From an uncultured Bacilli bacterium (lineage in GTDB: Bacteria; Bacillota_I; Bacilli_A; RF39; UBA660), in assembly GCA_947626565.1 (NCBI GenBank), contig CANQSQ010000008.1:1-53119 (forward strand): a stretch of 53,119 nt of DNA, read 5' to 3'. Position numbers and translations under genes: made by a program. Below the pieces are notes generated by a model that did not search any database, was not told the origin of the DNA, and worked only from the letters and a program-made list of their open reading frames with translations. Within the stretch, counting starts at the first letter, position 1; each line of letters begins with the position of its first letter. Positions 16,334 to 24,396 of this stretch are shown here, one piece after another.

Positions 16334-16783
16334 ATGAAATATGAAGTAAGTTATGGTACTTTAGCAATAGTACCAAATGAAGAAAACAGCTTAGTTTATG
16401 AAGATAATGAAAGATATTTGATTGAAGAAAGGCCATTTAAAATAATGGAAGAAAGTTGCAAATATTTTGGAAGTACTTATAATGGTAGAAAGGATAGCGC
16501 TAAAGATATTTTAGGTGCAGAGTATAAAGTACCAATAATAGTAGAAGATACTAATAATTTAATAGTATTTCCAACAACTTCACCATTTGCTGATGATTGT
16601 GTGTGGATTTCATTAAAAAGAGTAAAAGATTATCAAAAAATAGATGTAGGCAATACAAAAATTATATTTGATAATGATAAAGAATTAATAGTTCCTTGTT
16701 CTTATCGAACCATTGAAAATCAAATTGCTCGAGCTACAAGACTTGATTATATTTTAAGGCAAAGAAAGAAATTAAATAGTTAA
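16334..16783 (+). CDS. comK: ComK-family competence transcription factor
   Basis: Protein of 149 residues resembling Bacillus ComK along most of its length. Shared blocks: SCKYFGSTYNGRKDSA (ComK has SCRFFGSSYAGRK), IIVEDTNNLIVFPTTSP (ComK has a similar PSNQIFLFPT block), and PCSYRTIENQIARATRL (ComK has PISYNSFENQVYRTAWL). It lacks the longer C-terminal tail of the 192-residue Bacillus protein. ComK activates DNA-uptake genes in Bacilli. It lies between dnaN and recF, with its own promoter and terminator, in the place where many Bacilli have the S4-domain gene yaaA. Whether it controls competence here is unknown. Confidence 0.82.
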   Translation: MKYEVSYGTLAIVPNEENSLVYEDNERYLIEERPFKIMEESCKYFGSTYNGRKDSAKDILGAEYKVPIIVEDTNNLIVFPTTSPFADDCVWISLKRVKDYQKIDVGNTKIIFDNDKELIVPCSYRTIENQIARATRLDYILRQRKKLNS

Positions 16784-16801
16784 TAATTTAACTATTTTTT
16801 T
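16774..16801 (+). terminator. Terminator after comK
   Basis: A nine-base stem AAATAGTTA/TAACTATTT including the stop codon is followed by a T tract. Confidence 0.7.
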
Positions 16802-16822
16802 AATGCTTTTTATGGCTGTTTA

Positions 16823-16831
16823 TGGTATAAT
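16823..16831 (+). promoter_or_regulatory. Extended -10 promoter of recF-gyrB-gyrA
   Basis: TATGGTATAAT is an extended -10 with a perfect hexamer; the -35 is poor. It lies 69 bases before the recF start and after the comK terminator. Confidence 0.65.
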
Positions 16832-16876
16832 AAGTTTGTGTGTATAGGAATACTGTAATAGGGGAAAGGTGATTGT

Positions 16877-16903
16877 ATGTGTCTTTTTAAGGTAAATAAA
16901 TGA
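16877..16903 (+). CDS. Possible eight-residue leader peptide coupled to recF
   Basis: ATG preceded by GGGGAAAGGTGATT, a far better ribosome binding site than recF has. The frame reads MCLFKVNK and stops at a TGA that overlaps the recF start as ATGA. This is the classic layout for translational coupling. It could be only a ribosome loading site. No family can be assigned at this length. Confidence 0.35.
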   Translation: MCLFKVNK

Positions 16904-18012
16904 AGATTAGTAAAATAAATCTTATTAATTTTAGAAATTATTCCAATGTATGTATTAATCTTGGTGAAAAAATGAATATTTTTATTGGAGATAATGCCCA
17001 GGGAAAGACTAATATATTAGAAGCGATAACAATGTTAGCTCTTACAAAATCACATCGTGTTGGTGTTTATCCTAATATAATTCAATTTAATAAGAAAAAA
17101 TGCCAAATAAAAGGAGTAGTAAAAAAAGATAAAATTATTTCTAAATTGGAGATACAAATTACTGAAGATACAAAAAAGCTAAAAATAAATAGTAGTGATA
17201 TAAGAAGAGTAGCTGATTATATCTCTTATTTAAACGTTATTGTATTTACTCCAGATGATTTAGAAATAATTAAAGGTTCACCTAATGTACGAAGAAATTT
17301 ATTAAATATTCAACTATCACAAATTTCAAAGAAATATCTAAATACATATAATGAGTATAATAAAATATTAAAAACGCGTAATGAATATTTAAAAATTTTA
17401 TTTAATAATAGCATTGCAGATCAAAAGTATTTGGATATTTTAACTGATAAATTAATTGAAAAAGCGATAATTATTTATCAACAACGTAAGGAATATATAG
17501 ATTTAATAAATAAAAAAATTGACTTTTATTTTAAAGATATAGCCAATGAAAGTGGTTTACAAATTGTGTATGTTCCAAATATTGATATTGATAGTTACGA
17601 TAGTGAAAATCTTCGTAAAAAATTAAAACATAAATTTAAAAAATATTTTATGAAAGAATTAAATTATGGTATGACTATATATGGTCCTCATAGGGATGAT
17701 TTTTACTTTAATTTTGACGATAAAGATTTAAAGTATTATGGGTCACAGGGACAACAAAAAGTTGCTGTAGTAGCCTTAAAATTATCAGAAATTGAGATAT
17801 TTAAGGATAAGTGTGGAACGTATCCTGTTTTATTACTAGATGATATTTTTAGTGAATTAGATATTAAAAAACGAAATAAATTATTAAAAATAATTAGTAA
17901 TGATGAGATACAGAGTATTATTACAACAACAGATTTAAAGAATATTAAGAAGAATTATTTACAAGAGGCTTATATTTTCGAGGTTAAAGCTGGAAGTGTA
18001 GAAAGGAAGTAA
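16900..18012 (+). CDS. recF: DNA replication and repair protein RecF
   Basis: SMC-like ATPase of 370 residues that helps load RecA at gaps. Seen: Walker [10 protein letters not shown] near residue 30, an extended central arm, the signature YGSQGQQKV, and Walker [13 protein letters not shown] near the C terminus. It starts within the stop codon of a possible leader peptide. gyrB begins 6 bp after its stop, so recF-gyrB-gyrA form one operon. Confidence 0.96.
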   Translation: MKISKINLINFRNYSNVCINLGEKMNIFIGDNAQGKTNILEAITMLALTKSHRVGVYPNIIQFNKKKCQIKGVVKKDKIISKLEIQITEDTKKLKINSSDIRRVADYISYLNVIVFTPDDLEIIKGSPNVRRNLLNIQLSQISKKYLNTYNEYNKILKTRNEYLKILFNNSIADQKYLDILTDKLIEKAIIIYQQRKEYIDLINKKIDFYFKDIANESGLQIVYVPNIDIDSYDSENLRKKLKHKFKKYFMKELNYGMTIYGPHRDDFYFNFDDKDLKYYGSQGQQKVAVVALKLSEIEIFKDKCGTYPVLLLDDIFSELDIKKRNKLLKIISNDEIQSIITTTDLKNIKKNYLQEAYIFEVKAGSVERK

Positions 18013-18017
18013 GAAAT

Positions 18018-19943
18018 ATGAATGGAGAAAAAGTTGAAGGTAAGTATGATTCATCTGCAATTCAAGTGTTAGAGGGCTTGGAAGCAGTTAGAAAAAGACC
18101 TGGAATGTATATTGGTACTACTAGTTCTAGAGGTTTGCATCATTTAGTATGGGAAATTGTTGATAATGCTATAGATGAGGCTTTAGCTGGATATTGTACA
18201 CATATAGAAGTTACTGTTGGAAAAGATAATAGTATAACAGTTAAAGATGATGGACGTGGTATTCCTGTTGATATTCATCCTAAAACGGGTAAGAGTACAG
18301 TTGAAACGGTTTATACTGTATTACATGCTGGTGGTAAATTCGGTGGCGGAGGATATAAGGTCTCTGGTGGTCTTCATGGAGTAGGAGCTAGTGTAGTTAA
18401 TGCTTTAAGTGATTGGCTTGAAGTAAAAGTATATAAGAATGGAAATGTTTATTATCAACGTTTTAGTGGTGGTGGTCATCCAGAAGATGATTTAAAAATT
18501 ATTGATAAATGTGACGAAAATAGAACAGGAACAACAGTACATTTTTTACCAGATGATCAAATATTTACAGAGACAACTGTATATGATTATGAAATATTAA
18601 AGACTAGATTAAAAGAATTAGCTTTTTTGAATAAAGGTTTGAGAATATCTTTATTTGATGATAGGGAACCTGATAAGAAAGATTCTTTCTATTATGAAGG
18701 TGGAATAATAGAATATGTTCAAATGATTAATAAAAATAAAGGACCTATTCATGATTCTATTGTATATGTAGAAGGAGAAGAGAATAATATTAAGGTTGAA
18801 GTTGCATTACAGTACAATGAAACTTATAATTCTAGTATTTATTCATTTGTTAATAATATAACAACTCCTGAAGGTGGTACTCATGAAGATGGAGTTAGGA
18901 GAGCTTTAACAAGAATTTTAAATAAGTATGCTCAAAATGCTGGAATTATGAAGGAAAAAGATGATTCGTTAACGGGTGATGATGTTCGTGAAGGAATTAC
19001 GATGATTATATCTATTAAACATCCAAATCCACAATTTGAGGGTCAAACTAAAACTAAGCTTGGTAATAGCGAGGTTAGGGGAATTGCTGATAAAATCTTT
19101 TCAGAAGTATTTGAGAGATTTTTAATGGAAAATCCTGATGAGGCTCGAATTATTTTGGATAAATCAATGACAGCAAGTAGAGCTCGAGTAGCGGCTAAAA
19201 AGGCAAGGGAACTTACAAGAAGAAAAGGAGATTTAGATATTACTAATTTCTATGGAAAATTATCTGATTGTAAGAGTAAGGATGCTACGGTTAGCGAGAT
19301 ATTTTTAGTCGAGGGAGATTCTGCAGGTGGTTCAGCAATTAAGGGTAGAGATAGTATGACACAAGCTATATTACCTTTGCGTGGAAAGATTTTGAATGTT
19401 GAAAAGGCTCGTTTAGATAGAGCTTTATCCAATGAAGAAATAAGAACAATAATTACAGCTTTTGGAACTGGAATAGGGGAAGAATTTGATTTAAGTAAAC
19501 TTCGTTATCATAAAATTATTATTATGACTGATGCTGATGTTGATGGAAGTCATATTAGAGTTTTATTATTGACGTTATTTTATAGATTTTTTAGACCTAT
19601 AGTAGAAGCTGGTCATGTTTATGCTGCACAACCTCCTTTATATAGAATTACACATGGAAAAACAAGAAAGTATGTGTTAGATGATGCTGAAAGAGATGAG
19701 TATTTGGCTTCATTGGGACCTAATGTTCGTTATGAGATAGCTCGTATGAAAGGTTTAGGAGAAATGGATGCTGAGGAATTAAATGAGACGACAATGGATA
19801 TAAATCAACGTGTGTTGAGAAAGATTACTGTGGAAGATACAATGGCAGCTGATGAAGTTTTTGCTAGACTAATGGGCGAGGAAGTTGAACCTCGTAGAGA
19901 ATTTATCGAGCAGAATGCTACATATGCTAATTTGGATATTTAG
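18018..19943 (+). CDS. gyrB: DNA gyrase subunit B
   Basis: ATPase subunit of gyrase, 641 residues. Seen: GHKL ATP-binding fold with DNAIDEA and the DDGRGIPV motif, the ATP-lid glycine stretch [15 protein letters not shown], the TOPRIM block with EGDSAGG and DADVDGSHI, and the C-terminal tail domain. Length is that of Gram-positive GyrB. Gyrase versus topoisomerase IV is settled by the recF-gyrB-gyrA context. A GGAAG ribosome binding site precedes it. Confidence 0.98.
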   Translation: MNGEKVEGKYDSSAIQVLEGLEAVRKRPGMYIGTTSSRGLHHLVWEIVDNAIDEALAGYCTHIEVTVGKDNSITVKDDGRGIPVDIHPKTGKSTVETVYTVLHAGGKFGGGGYKVSGGLHGVGASVVNALSDWLEVKVYKNGNVYYQRFSGGGHPEDDLKIIDKCDENRTGTTVHFLPDDQIFTETTVYDYEILKTRLKELAFLNKGLRISLFDDREPDKKDSFYYEGGIIEYVQMINKNKGPIHDSIVYVEGEENNIKVEVALQYNETYNSSIYSFVNNITTPEGGTHEDGVRRALTRILNKYAQNAGIMKEKDDSLTGDDVREGITMIISIKHPNPQFEGQTKTKLGNSEVRGIADKIFSEVFERFLMENPDEARIILDKSMTASRARVAAKKARELTRRKGDLDITNFYGKLSDCKSKDATVSEIFLVEGDSAGGSAIKGRDSMTQAILPLRGKILNVEKARLDRALSNEEIRTIITAFGTGIGEEFDLSKLRYHKIIIMTDADVDGSHIRVLLLTLFYRFFRPIVEAGHVYAAQPPLYRITHGKTRKYVLDDAERDEYLASLGPNVRYEIARMKGLGEMDAEELNETTMDINQRVLRKITVEDTMAADEVFARLMGEEVEPRREFIEQNATYANLDI

Positions 19944-19954
19944 GAGGTATTAGG

Positions 19955-22426
19955 ATGGATAGATTAGAAAAAAATAATATAGTAAAAGAGGTTCAAGATT
20001 CGTTCTTAGATTATTCTATGAGTGTTATTACAGCTAGAGCAATTCCAGATTTAAGAGATGGCTTGAAACCTGTTCATCGTCGTATTTTATACTCAATGTT
20101 TGTATCTGGTTATACTCCTGACAAACCTCATAGAAAAAGTGCTAAAACAGTTGGAGAAGTTATGGGTAATTATCATCCTCATGGTGATTCTTCAATTTAT
20201 GAAGCAATGGTTAGAATGGCACAAGATTTTTCGTATCGTTATATGTTAATAGATGGTCATGGTAACTTTGGTAATATTGAGGGATATGGCGCTGCAGCTA
20301 TGCGTTATACTGAGTCTAGATTATCAAAAATATCATTGGAATTATTGAGAAATATAAATAAAGATACAGTTGATTTTGTTCCTAATTTTGACGAAAGTGA
20401 AAAGGAGCCTACGGTTTTACCTTCTAGATTTCCTAATATTTTAGTTAATGGTACTACAGGTATTGCTGTTGGTATGGCTACTAATATTCCACCACATAAT
20501 TTAGGTGAAGTTATTGATGGATGTGTTGCTTATATTGATAATCCAGATATTGATTTAGATGGATTAATGAAATATATTAAGGGTCCTGATTTTCCAACTG
20601 GGGCAATAATTCTTGGTAATAGTGGAATACGTAAAGCTTATGAAACGGGTAGGGGAACAATAACTATTCGTAGTAAAGCTCAAATTGAAGAAAAAAATGG
20701 TAAACAGTATATTATAATTGATGAAGTACCTTATGGGGTAAACACTTTGGAATTAAAAAATAAAGTGGCTGAATTGGTTCATAATAAGGTTATAGAAGGT
20801 ATATCTGATTATCATTCTGATTTAAAAGATGGTATTAAGATAACAATTACTTTGAAAAAAGATGCAAATGCGCAAGTTGTATTAAATAAGTTGTATAAAC
20901 ATACGGCTTTTCAAACATCTTATGGAATAATTTTTCTAATGTTAGATCAAGGTGTTCCAAAAACGTTAGGTTTAAGAGATATTATTGTTAAATATATTGA
21001 TTATCAAAAGGAAGTTATAATTAGAAGAACGCGTTTTGATTTAGATGTTGCTGAAAAAAGAGTTCATATTTTAGAGGGATTAAAGATTGCTTTAGATAAT
21101 ATTGATGCGGTTATTAAGTTAATACGTGGTTCTGTTTCTGATGAAGAGGCAAGAGCGGGATTGATGAATAATTTTAAATTATCGGAAATTCAAGCAAATG
21201 CTATTCTTGAGATGAGATTACGTCGTTTAACTGGTTTGGAACGTGAAAAGATTGAGAATGAGTTAAAGGAATTGTTAGATACTATTGCTGAGTTGAAGTC
21301 TATTTTAGCTAGTGACGAGAAGATTTTAGAAGTAATTAAGAATGAATTATTGGAAATTAAGGCTAAATATGGTGATGAACGTAGAACTAATATTGATATG
21401 ACAGCTATTGAATACATCGAAGATGAATCTTTGATACCTGAAGAAGATATTATTGTTACGTTAACAAATAATGGTTATATTAAACGTGTACGTAGTGACA
21501 CTTATCGTACGCAAAATCGTGGTGGTGTTGGTATAAAAGGCATGGCTACGAATGAAGAGGATTTTGTAATGCATTTGGTATCAATGAAAACACATGATTA
21601 TATTTTGTTCTTTTCAAATAAAGGTAGAATATATCGAATGAAGGGTTATGAAGTTCCTGAATTTTCACGTCAATCTAAGGGATTACCTATTGTTAATTTA
21701 TTGCCTTTAGAGAAAGGCGAGAACATTAGTTCGATAATAAATTTAAAAACTGATGATACTGAAACTAAATATTTAATGTTTGCAACGAAGAATGGAATTA
21801 TAAAGCGTACGGCTATTGAAGAGTTTGATAATATACGTAAGAGTGGTAAAATAGCAATTGTTTTGAAGGAAAATGACGAGTTAATTAGTGTTAGAAAGTC
21901 TTGTGGAAAAAATGAATTTGTTATTGGTGCCAGCAATGGTCGTATGGTTAGATTTGATGAAAATGAAGTTCGTTGTATGGGTAGAAGTAGTTCTGGAGTA
22001 AAGGGAATTGATTTAGGTGAAGATGCGATTGTAGTTGGAGCTGAAGTTGTTGATTCTGGTCAATTGGTATTAATTGTTACGGAAAAGGGTTATGGTAAGA
22101 AAAGTTTAATTGATGAATATAGATTAACTCATAGAGGTAGTAAAGGAGTTAAAGCTTATAATATAACTGATAAAAATGGAGTTATGGTTTCATTAAAGGC
22201 CTTGGATGTTGATAGTGAAAAGGATATGGATATTATTGTTGTTACAAATAGTGGTGTATTTATGAAGATGCCATTGGAACAAGTATCTACGTTAAAGAGA
22301 GCAACTCAGGGAGTTAGATTAATTAATTTAAAAGATGATCAATTAGTTTCTACGGTTACATTGGTTAAGAAAGATACAAATGAAGAAGAACAAGATGATA
22401 ATCAAGATAACGAAGTTAATGAGTAA
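19955..22426 (+). CDS. gyrA: DNA gyrase subunit A
   Basis: DNA-cleaving subunit of gyrase, 823 residues. Seen: N-terminal region with the quinolone-determining segment [17 protein letters not shown], the catalytic tyrosine in AMRYTESR, a coiled-coil gate, and a six-bladed C-terminal wrapping domain that contains the GyrA box QRGGVG-like motif [10 protein letters not shown]. It ends in an acidic tail rich in Asp, Glu and Asn. A TAGGAGG site lies between gyrB and gyrA. Confidence 0.98.
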   Translation: MDRLEKNNIVKEVQDSFLDYSMSVITARAIPDLRDGLKPVHRRILYSMFVSGYTPDKPHRKSAKTVGEVMGNYHPHGDSSIYEAMVRMAQDFSYRYMLIDGHGNFGNIEGYGAAAMRYTESRLSKISLELLRNINKDTVDFVPNFDESEKEPTVLPSRFPNILVNGTTGIAVGMATNIPPHNLGEVIDGCVAYIDNPDIDLDGLMKYIKGPDFPTGAIILGNSGIRKAYETGRGTITIRSKAQIEEKNGKQYIIIDEVPYGVNTLELKNKVAELVHNKVIEGISDYHSDLKDGIKITITLKKDANAQVVLNKLYKHTAFQTSYGIIFLMLDQGVPKTLGLRDIIVKYIDYQKEVIIRRTRFDLDVAEKRVHILEGLKIALDNIDAVIKLIRGSVSDEEARAGLMNNFKLSEIQANAILEMRLRRLTGLEREKIENELKELLDTIAELKSILASDEKILEVIKNELLEIKAKYGDERRTNIDMTAIEYIEDESLIPEEDIIVTLTNNGYIKRVRSDTYRTQNRGGVGIKGMATNEEDFVMHLVSMKTHDYILFFSNKGRIYRMKGYEVPEFSRQSKGLPIVNLLPLEKGENISSIINLKTDDTETKYLMFATKNGIIKRTAIEEFDNIRKSGKIAIVLKENDELISVRKSCGKNEFVIGASNGRMVRFDENEVRCMGRSSSGVKGIDLGEDAIVVGAEVVDSGQLVLIVTEKGYGKKSLIDEYRLTHRGSKGVKAYNITDKNGVMVSLKALDVDSEKDMDIIVVTNSGVFMKMPLEQVSTLKRATQGVRLINLKDDQLVSTVTLVKKDTNEEEQDDNQDNEVNE

Positions 22427-22446
22427 ATAAGTAATTTGATAGTTAT

Positions 22447-22478
22447 AAAAAGTATGATGTTATGAAATCATACTTTTT
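22447..22478 (+). terminator. Terminator after gyrA
   Basis: A stem of about 12 bases, AAAAAGTATGAT/ATCATACTTTTT, with an eight-base loop. It separates gyrA from the site array. Confidence 0.75.
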
Positions 22479-22515
22479 ATTGTCTAAAAATGACAATTTT
22501 TTGTAAAATTATGTC

Positions 22516-22524
22516 TGTGGATAA
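22516..22524 (-). promoter_or_regulatory. DnaA box, perfect
   Basis: TGTGGATAA is the exact reverse complement of the consensus TTATCCACA. It lies just before the first Noc site and in the opposite orientation to the other boxes of the array. Confidence 0.6.
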
Positions 22525-22544
22525 AATATTTTGAATTAAAAATT

Positions 22545-22558
22545 ATTTCCTGGGAAAT
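22545..22558. promoter_or_regulatory. Noc binding site 1
   Basis: ATTTCCTGGGAAAT has one change from the Bacillus consensus ATTTCCCGGGAAAT. The surrounding dyad symmetry continues from 22535 to 22568. Confidence 0.75.
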
Positions 22559-22717
22559 AATTTTTAATATGAAATTAGTGTAATTAATATATTTTTTGTG
22601 AAATTGAAAACACTTTGACTTTAAAATAAAAATTTAAAATGAAATTAAAATAAATTAAATGAATAAACAATTTGTATTGTAATTTTAAAATCATATAATT
22701 ATTTTGTTGCAAAAAAT

Positions 22718-22726
22718 TAATCCACA
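22718..22726 (+). promoter_or_regulatory. DnaA-box-like site without a parS
   Basis: TAATCCACA has one mismatch to TTATCCACA. Where the other units have a parS, only TTGTTGCAAAAAA precedes it, perhaps a decayed parS. Confidence 0.4.
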
Positions 22727-22850
22727 AAAAATGTGAATTAATAATAAAAAATGTAGTTTTTGTAAATAAAAATAATTGTTTTAGATAAAAAGAATAACTA
22801 AAAGAAGGTAAAATTTTATTGCAGTATTGTGTATTGATAATATTTGAATT

Positions 22851-22864
22851 ATTTCCCGGGAAAT
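22851..22864. promoter_or_regulatory. Noc binding site 2
   Basis: ATTTCCCGGGAAAT matches the Bacillus Noc consensus at all 14 positions. Confidence 0.88.
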
Positions 22865-22929
22865 AATTTGGTGTTGGATGATTTTAGATGGAAAATAATT
22901 TTCTTAAGATATTTTTTATTAAAATAGAT

Positions 22930-22945
22930 AGTTTCACGTGGAACA
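22930..22945. promoter_or_regulatory. parS: parS site 1
   Basis: AGTTTCACGTGGAACA keeps the CACGTG core and differs from TGTTTCACGTGAAACA at two positions. Confidence 0.85.
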
Positions 22946-22947
22946 TT

Positions 22948-22956
22948 TAATCCACA
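22948..22956 (+). promoter_or_regulatory. DnaA-box-like site abutting parS 1
   Basis: TAATCCACA, one mismatch, two bases after parS 1. Confidence 0.5.
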
Positions 22957-23099
22957 GAAAATGTTAAATTAAGGATTTATTAAATAAATAAAATAATTTG
23001 ATTTTAGTTTATATTAAAAAATAATTAAATTGTTATTATTAATTGTTACTAAAAATGACATTTGAATTTTGTATTTAATTAAGTATATAAATAAAAATT

Positions 23100-23113
23100 A
23101 TTTCCCGGGAAAT
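23100..23113. promoter_or_regulatory. Noc binding site 3
   Basis: Perfect ATTTCCCGGGAAAT, again within a longer AT-rich dyad. Confidence 0.88.
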
Positions 23114-23177
23114 AATTTGATATTGATTGTTTTGAAATGGGAAATAATTTTATTAAATATTTTTCATTAAAATAGAT

Positions 23178-23193
23178 AGTTCCACGTGAAACA
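23178..23193. promoter_or_regulatory. parS: parS site 2
   Basis: AGTTCCACGTGAAACA differs from the consensus TGTTNCACGTGAAACA only at the first base. Confidence 0.9.
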
Positions 23194-23194
23194 T

Positions 23195-23203
23195 TTATCC
23201 ACA
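23195..23203 (+). promoter_or_regulatory. DnaA box abutting parS 2, perfect
   Basis: TTATCCACA, exact consensus, one base after parS 2. Confidence 0.65.
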
Positions 23204-23328
23204 AAAATTGTTAAATTATGATAAAAGAATACTTTTTAATAAATTTAAATATTAATATGGATTAAATAAAATATAACTTTTAAAAATAATTATTTGTGAA
23301 ATTTGAGTGTTATTGTATGCATTGAATT

Positions 23329-23342
23329 ATTTCCCGGGAAAT
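23329..23342. promoter_or_regulatory. Noc binding site 4 in a perfect 30-bp palindrome
   Basis: Perfect ATTTCCCGGGAAAT at the centre of an uninterrupted dyad from 23321 to 23350, far longer than the 14-bp site needs. Confidence 0.88.
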
Positions 23343-23409
23343 AATTCAATGATATTTGATATATGAAATAAATATTAAACAAAATAAAGTTTTATTTATT
23401 AAAATAGAT

Positions 23410-23425
23410 AGTTCCACGTGAAACA
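23410..23425. promoter_or_regulatory. parS: parS site 3
   Basis: AGTTCCACGTGAAACA, identical to parS 2 including the preceding AAAATAGAT block. Confidence 0.9.
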
Positions 23426-23427
23426 TT

Positions 23428-23436
23428 TTATCCACA
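23428..23436 (+). promoter_or_regulatory. DnaA box abutting parS 3, perfect
   Basis: TTATCCACA, exact consensus, two bases after parS 3. Confidence 0.65.
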
Positions 23437-23568
23437 AAAAAATTAAAAATGATAAAAAAGTGAATATATTTTTAATAAATTAAAAAATAAGTATTTATTA
23501 ATCGAAGTTTATAATGAAATTGTGTAATAATAAAAACTAATTTTTTATTGTAATTTTATAAGTAAATT

Positions 23569-23582
23569 ATTTCCTGGGAAAT
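23569..23582. promoter_or_regulatory. Noc binding site 5
   Basis: ATTTCCTGGGAAAT, the same single change as site 1, inside a longer AT-rich dyad. Confidence 0.75.
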
Positions 23583-23636
23583 AATTTATAATTATTCATA
23601 GGGCTAATATTTTTATTTTGAGTGAAAATTTTATTA

Positions 23637-23652
23637 AGTTTCACGTGAAACA
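23637..23652. promoter_or_regulatory. parS: parS site 4
   Basis: AGTTTCACGTGAAACA contains the fully symmetric GTTTCACGTGAAAC core; only the first base departs from consensus. Confidence 0.92.
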
Positions 23653-23654
23653 TT

Positions 23655-23663
23655 TAATCCACA
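23655..23663 (+). promoter_or_regulatory. DnaA-box-like site abutting parS 4
   Basis: TAATCCACA, one mismatch, two bases after parS 4. Confidence 0.5.
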
Positions 23664-23735
23664 GAAAAAATTAAATTTAAAGTATTTGTATTTGTTTTAG
23701 ACTAAAAATACTGATATTTTCTTTAAAATTTAAAT

Positions 23736-23751
23736 AGTTCCACGTGGAACA
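23736..23751. promoter_or_regulatory. parS: parS site 5
   Basis: AGTTCCACGTGGAACA, symmetric GTTCCACGTGGAAC core. It is only 99 bp from parS 4, with no Noc site between and no adjacent DnaA box, and lies 50 bp before the ffs -10 box. Confidence 0.85.
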
Positions 23752-23800
23752 TTGAAAAATGTTATTATTTTTGTATCTATTGTTTACTTTTCTTTTATTT

Positions 23801-23806
23801 TATAAT
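23801..23806 (+). promoter_or_regulatory. -10 box of ffs
   Basis: A perfect TATAAT about 9 bases before the predicted RNA 5' end. Upstream ATTGTT at 16-base spacing is a weak -35. Confidence 0.55.
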
Positions 23807-23814
23807 AGAATATT

Positions 23815-23895
23815 GATGTGCAATGAAAGTGATTGAAACAGGTCAGGATTGGAAAATAGCAGCCTTAAGGTCCTCCTTTCATGTGCACTTTTTTT
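23815..23895 (+). ncRNA. ffs: Signal recognition particle RNA, small bacterial type
   Basis: The domain IV hairpin is clear: CAGGTCAGGA, the GGAA loop, then TAGCAGCC and TTAAGG, the universally conserved Ffh-binding internal loop. The ends pair as GTGCA-ATGAAAG with CTTTCAT-G-TGCAC, followed by a run of T that acts as terminator. About 80 bases in all, shorter than the 4.5S RNA of 114. The ffs-tadA-dnaX neighbourhood matches the yaaJ-scr-dnaX region of Bacillus. Exact ends are estimated. Confidence 0.88.
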
Positions 23896-23912
23896 GTTTA
23901 GGAGAATTTAAA

Positions 23913-24359
23913 ATGAATGATAAATATATGATGGAAGCTTTTAGTGAAGCTGACAAGGCTTTTGAAATGAATGAAGTGCCAATTGGAGCTGTGATTGTTA
24001 AAAATGGGGAAATTCTTGCTAAAGCTCATAATAGAAAAGAAATAGATAAGTCAGTTTGTTCTCATGCAGAGATTTTAACTATAATTGAGGCTTCTCAAAA
24101 AATTGATAATTGGCGCTTAGATGATTGTGATATTTATGTATCATTAGATCCTTGTCCTATGTGTGCCAGTGCTATTAAGCAAGCTAGAATAAAAAATGTG
24201 TATTCGGCATTGGAAAATACTGATAATGCGCTACAGGAAATTATAAAAAGAATATTTGAATCTGATAATACTAATCCTAAAGTTAATTTTTATACTAATT
24301 TGGCTCACGAAAAATCCCAAATGCTTTTGAGTGAATTCTTTAAAAATAAACGAAATTAA
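23913..24359 (+). CDS. tadA: tRNA adenosine-34 deaminase TadA
   Basis: Zinc deaminase of 148 residues that makes inosine at the tRNA wobble position. Seen: HAE motif in CSHAEILTI and PCPMC in LDPCPMCASA, which supply the catalytic glutamate and zinc ligands, plus EVPIGAVIVKNGEI at the N terminus. The start chosen follows TAGGAG. A reading 30 codons longer would run through the SRP RNA and is rejected. dnaX starts 37 bp later. Confidence 0.94.
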   Translation: MNDKYMMEAFSEADKAFEMNEVPIGAVIVKNGEILAKAHNRKEIDKSVCSHAEILTIIEASQKIDNWRLDDCDIYVSLDPCPMCASAIKQARIKNVYSALENTDNALQEIIKRIFESDNTNPKVNFYTNLAHEKSQMLLSEFFKNKRN

Positions 24360-24371
24360 CGTATTTTGTGG

Positions 24372-24377
24372 TATAAT
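24372..24377 (+). promoter_or_regulatory. Extended -10 promoter before dnaX
   Basis: TGGTATAAT has a perfect hexamer with the TG extension. It would give a very short leader before the GGTGAGGAGG ribosome binding site, allowing dnaX-recR expression apart from tadA. Confidence 0.5.
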
Positions 24378-24396
24378 TTTGGTGAGGAGGATGTTT

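Larger units (their letters stand above)
22516..23751. repeat. Interleaved Noc-site / parS / DnaA-box array
   Basis: This gene-free stretch of about 1.4 kb between gyrA and the SRP RNA is built of diverged units of about 230-250 bp. Noc-type sites start at 22545, 22851, 23100, 23329 and 23569; parS sites start at 22930, 23178, 23410, 23637 and 23736. In four units a Noc site is followed 68-81 bp later by a parS, and 1-2 bp after that parS comes T(T/A)ATCCACA, a DnaA box. A conserved AAAATAGATAG block precedes three of the parS sites. No ORF of note is present. Known: Bacillus Noc binds ATTTCCCGGGAAAT and ParB binds TGTTNCACGTGAAACA. Inferred: this is the main centromere-like region, about 9-10 kb from dnaA, and it also recruits Noc and DnaA. 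Confidence 0.9.

Noticed and set aside
22516-23751. CRISPR-like or transposon-end repeats
   Set aside because: The repeats are short dyads of two known binding-site classes with unequal spacing; there are no unique spacers of constant size, no cas genes, no transposase and no target duplications.
23823-23912. 30-codon N-terminal extension of TadA
   Set aside because: It translates the SRP RNA and its terminator; a proper ribosome binding site stands before the later ATG that starts the family domain.
24331-24396. 22-codon N-terminal extension of DnaX
   Set aside because: Overlaps tadA, lacks a ribosome binding site, and the family starts at MYHALYRKYRP.
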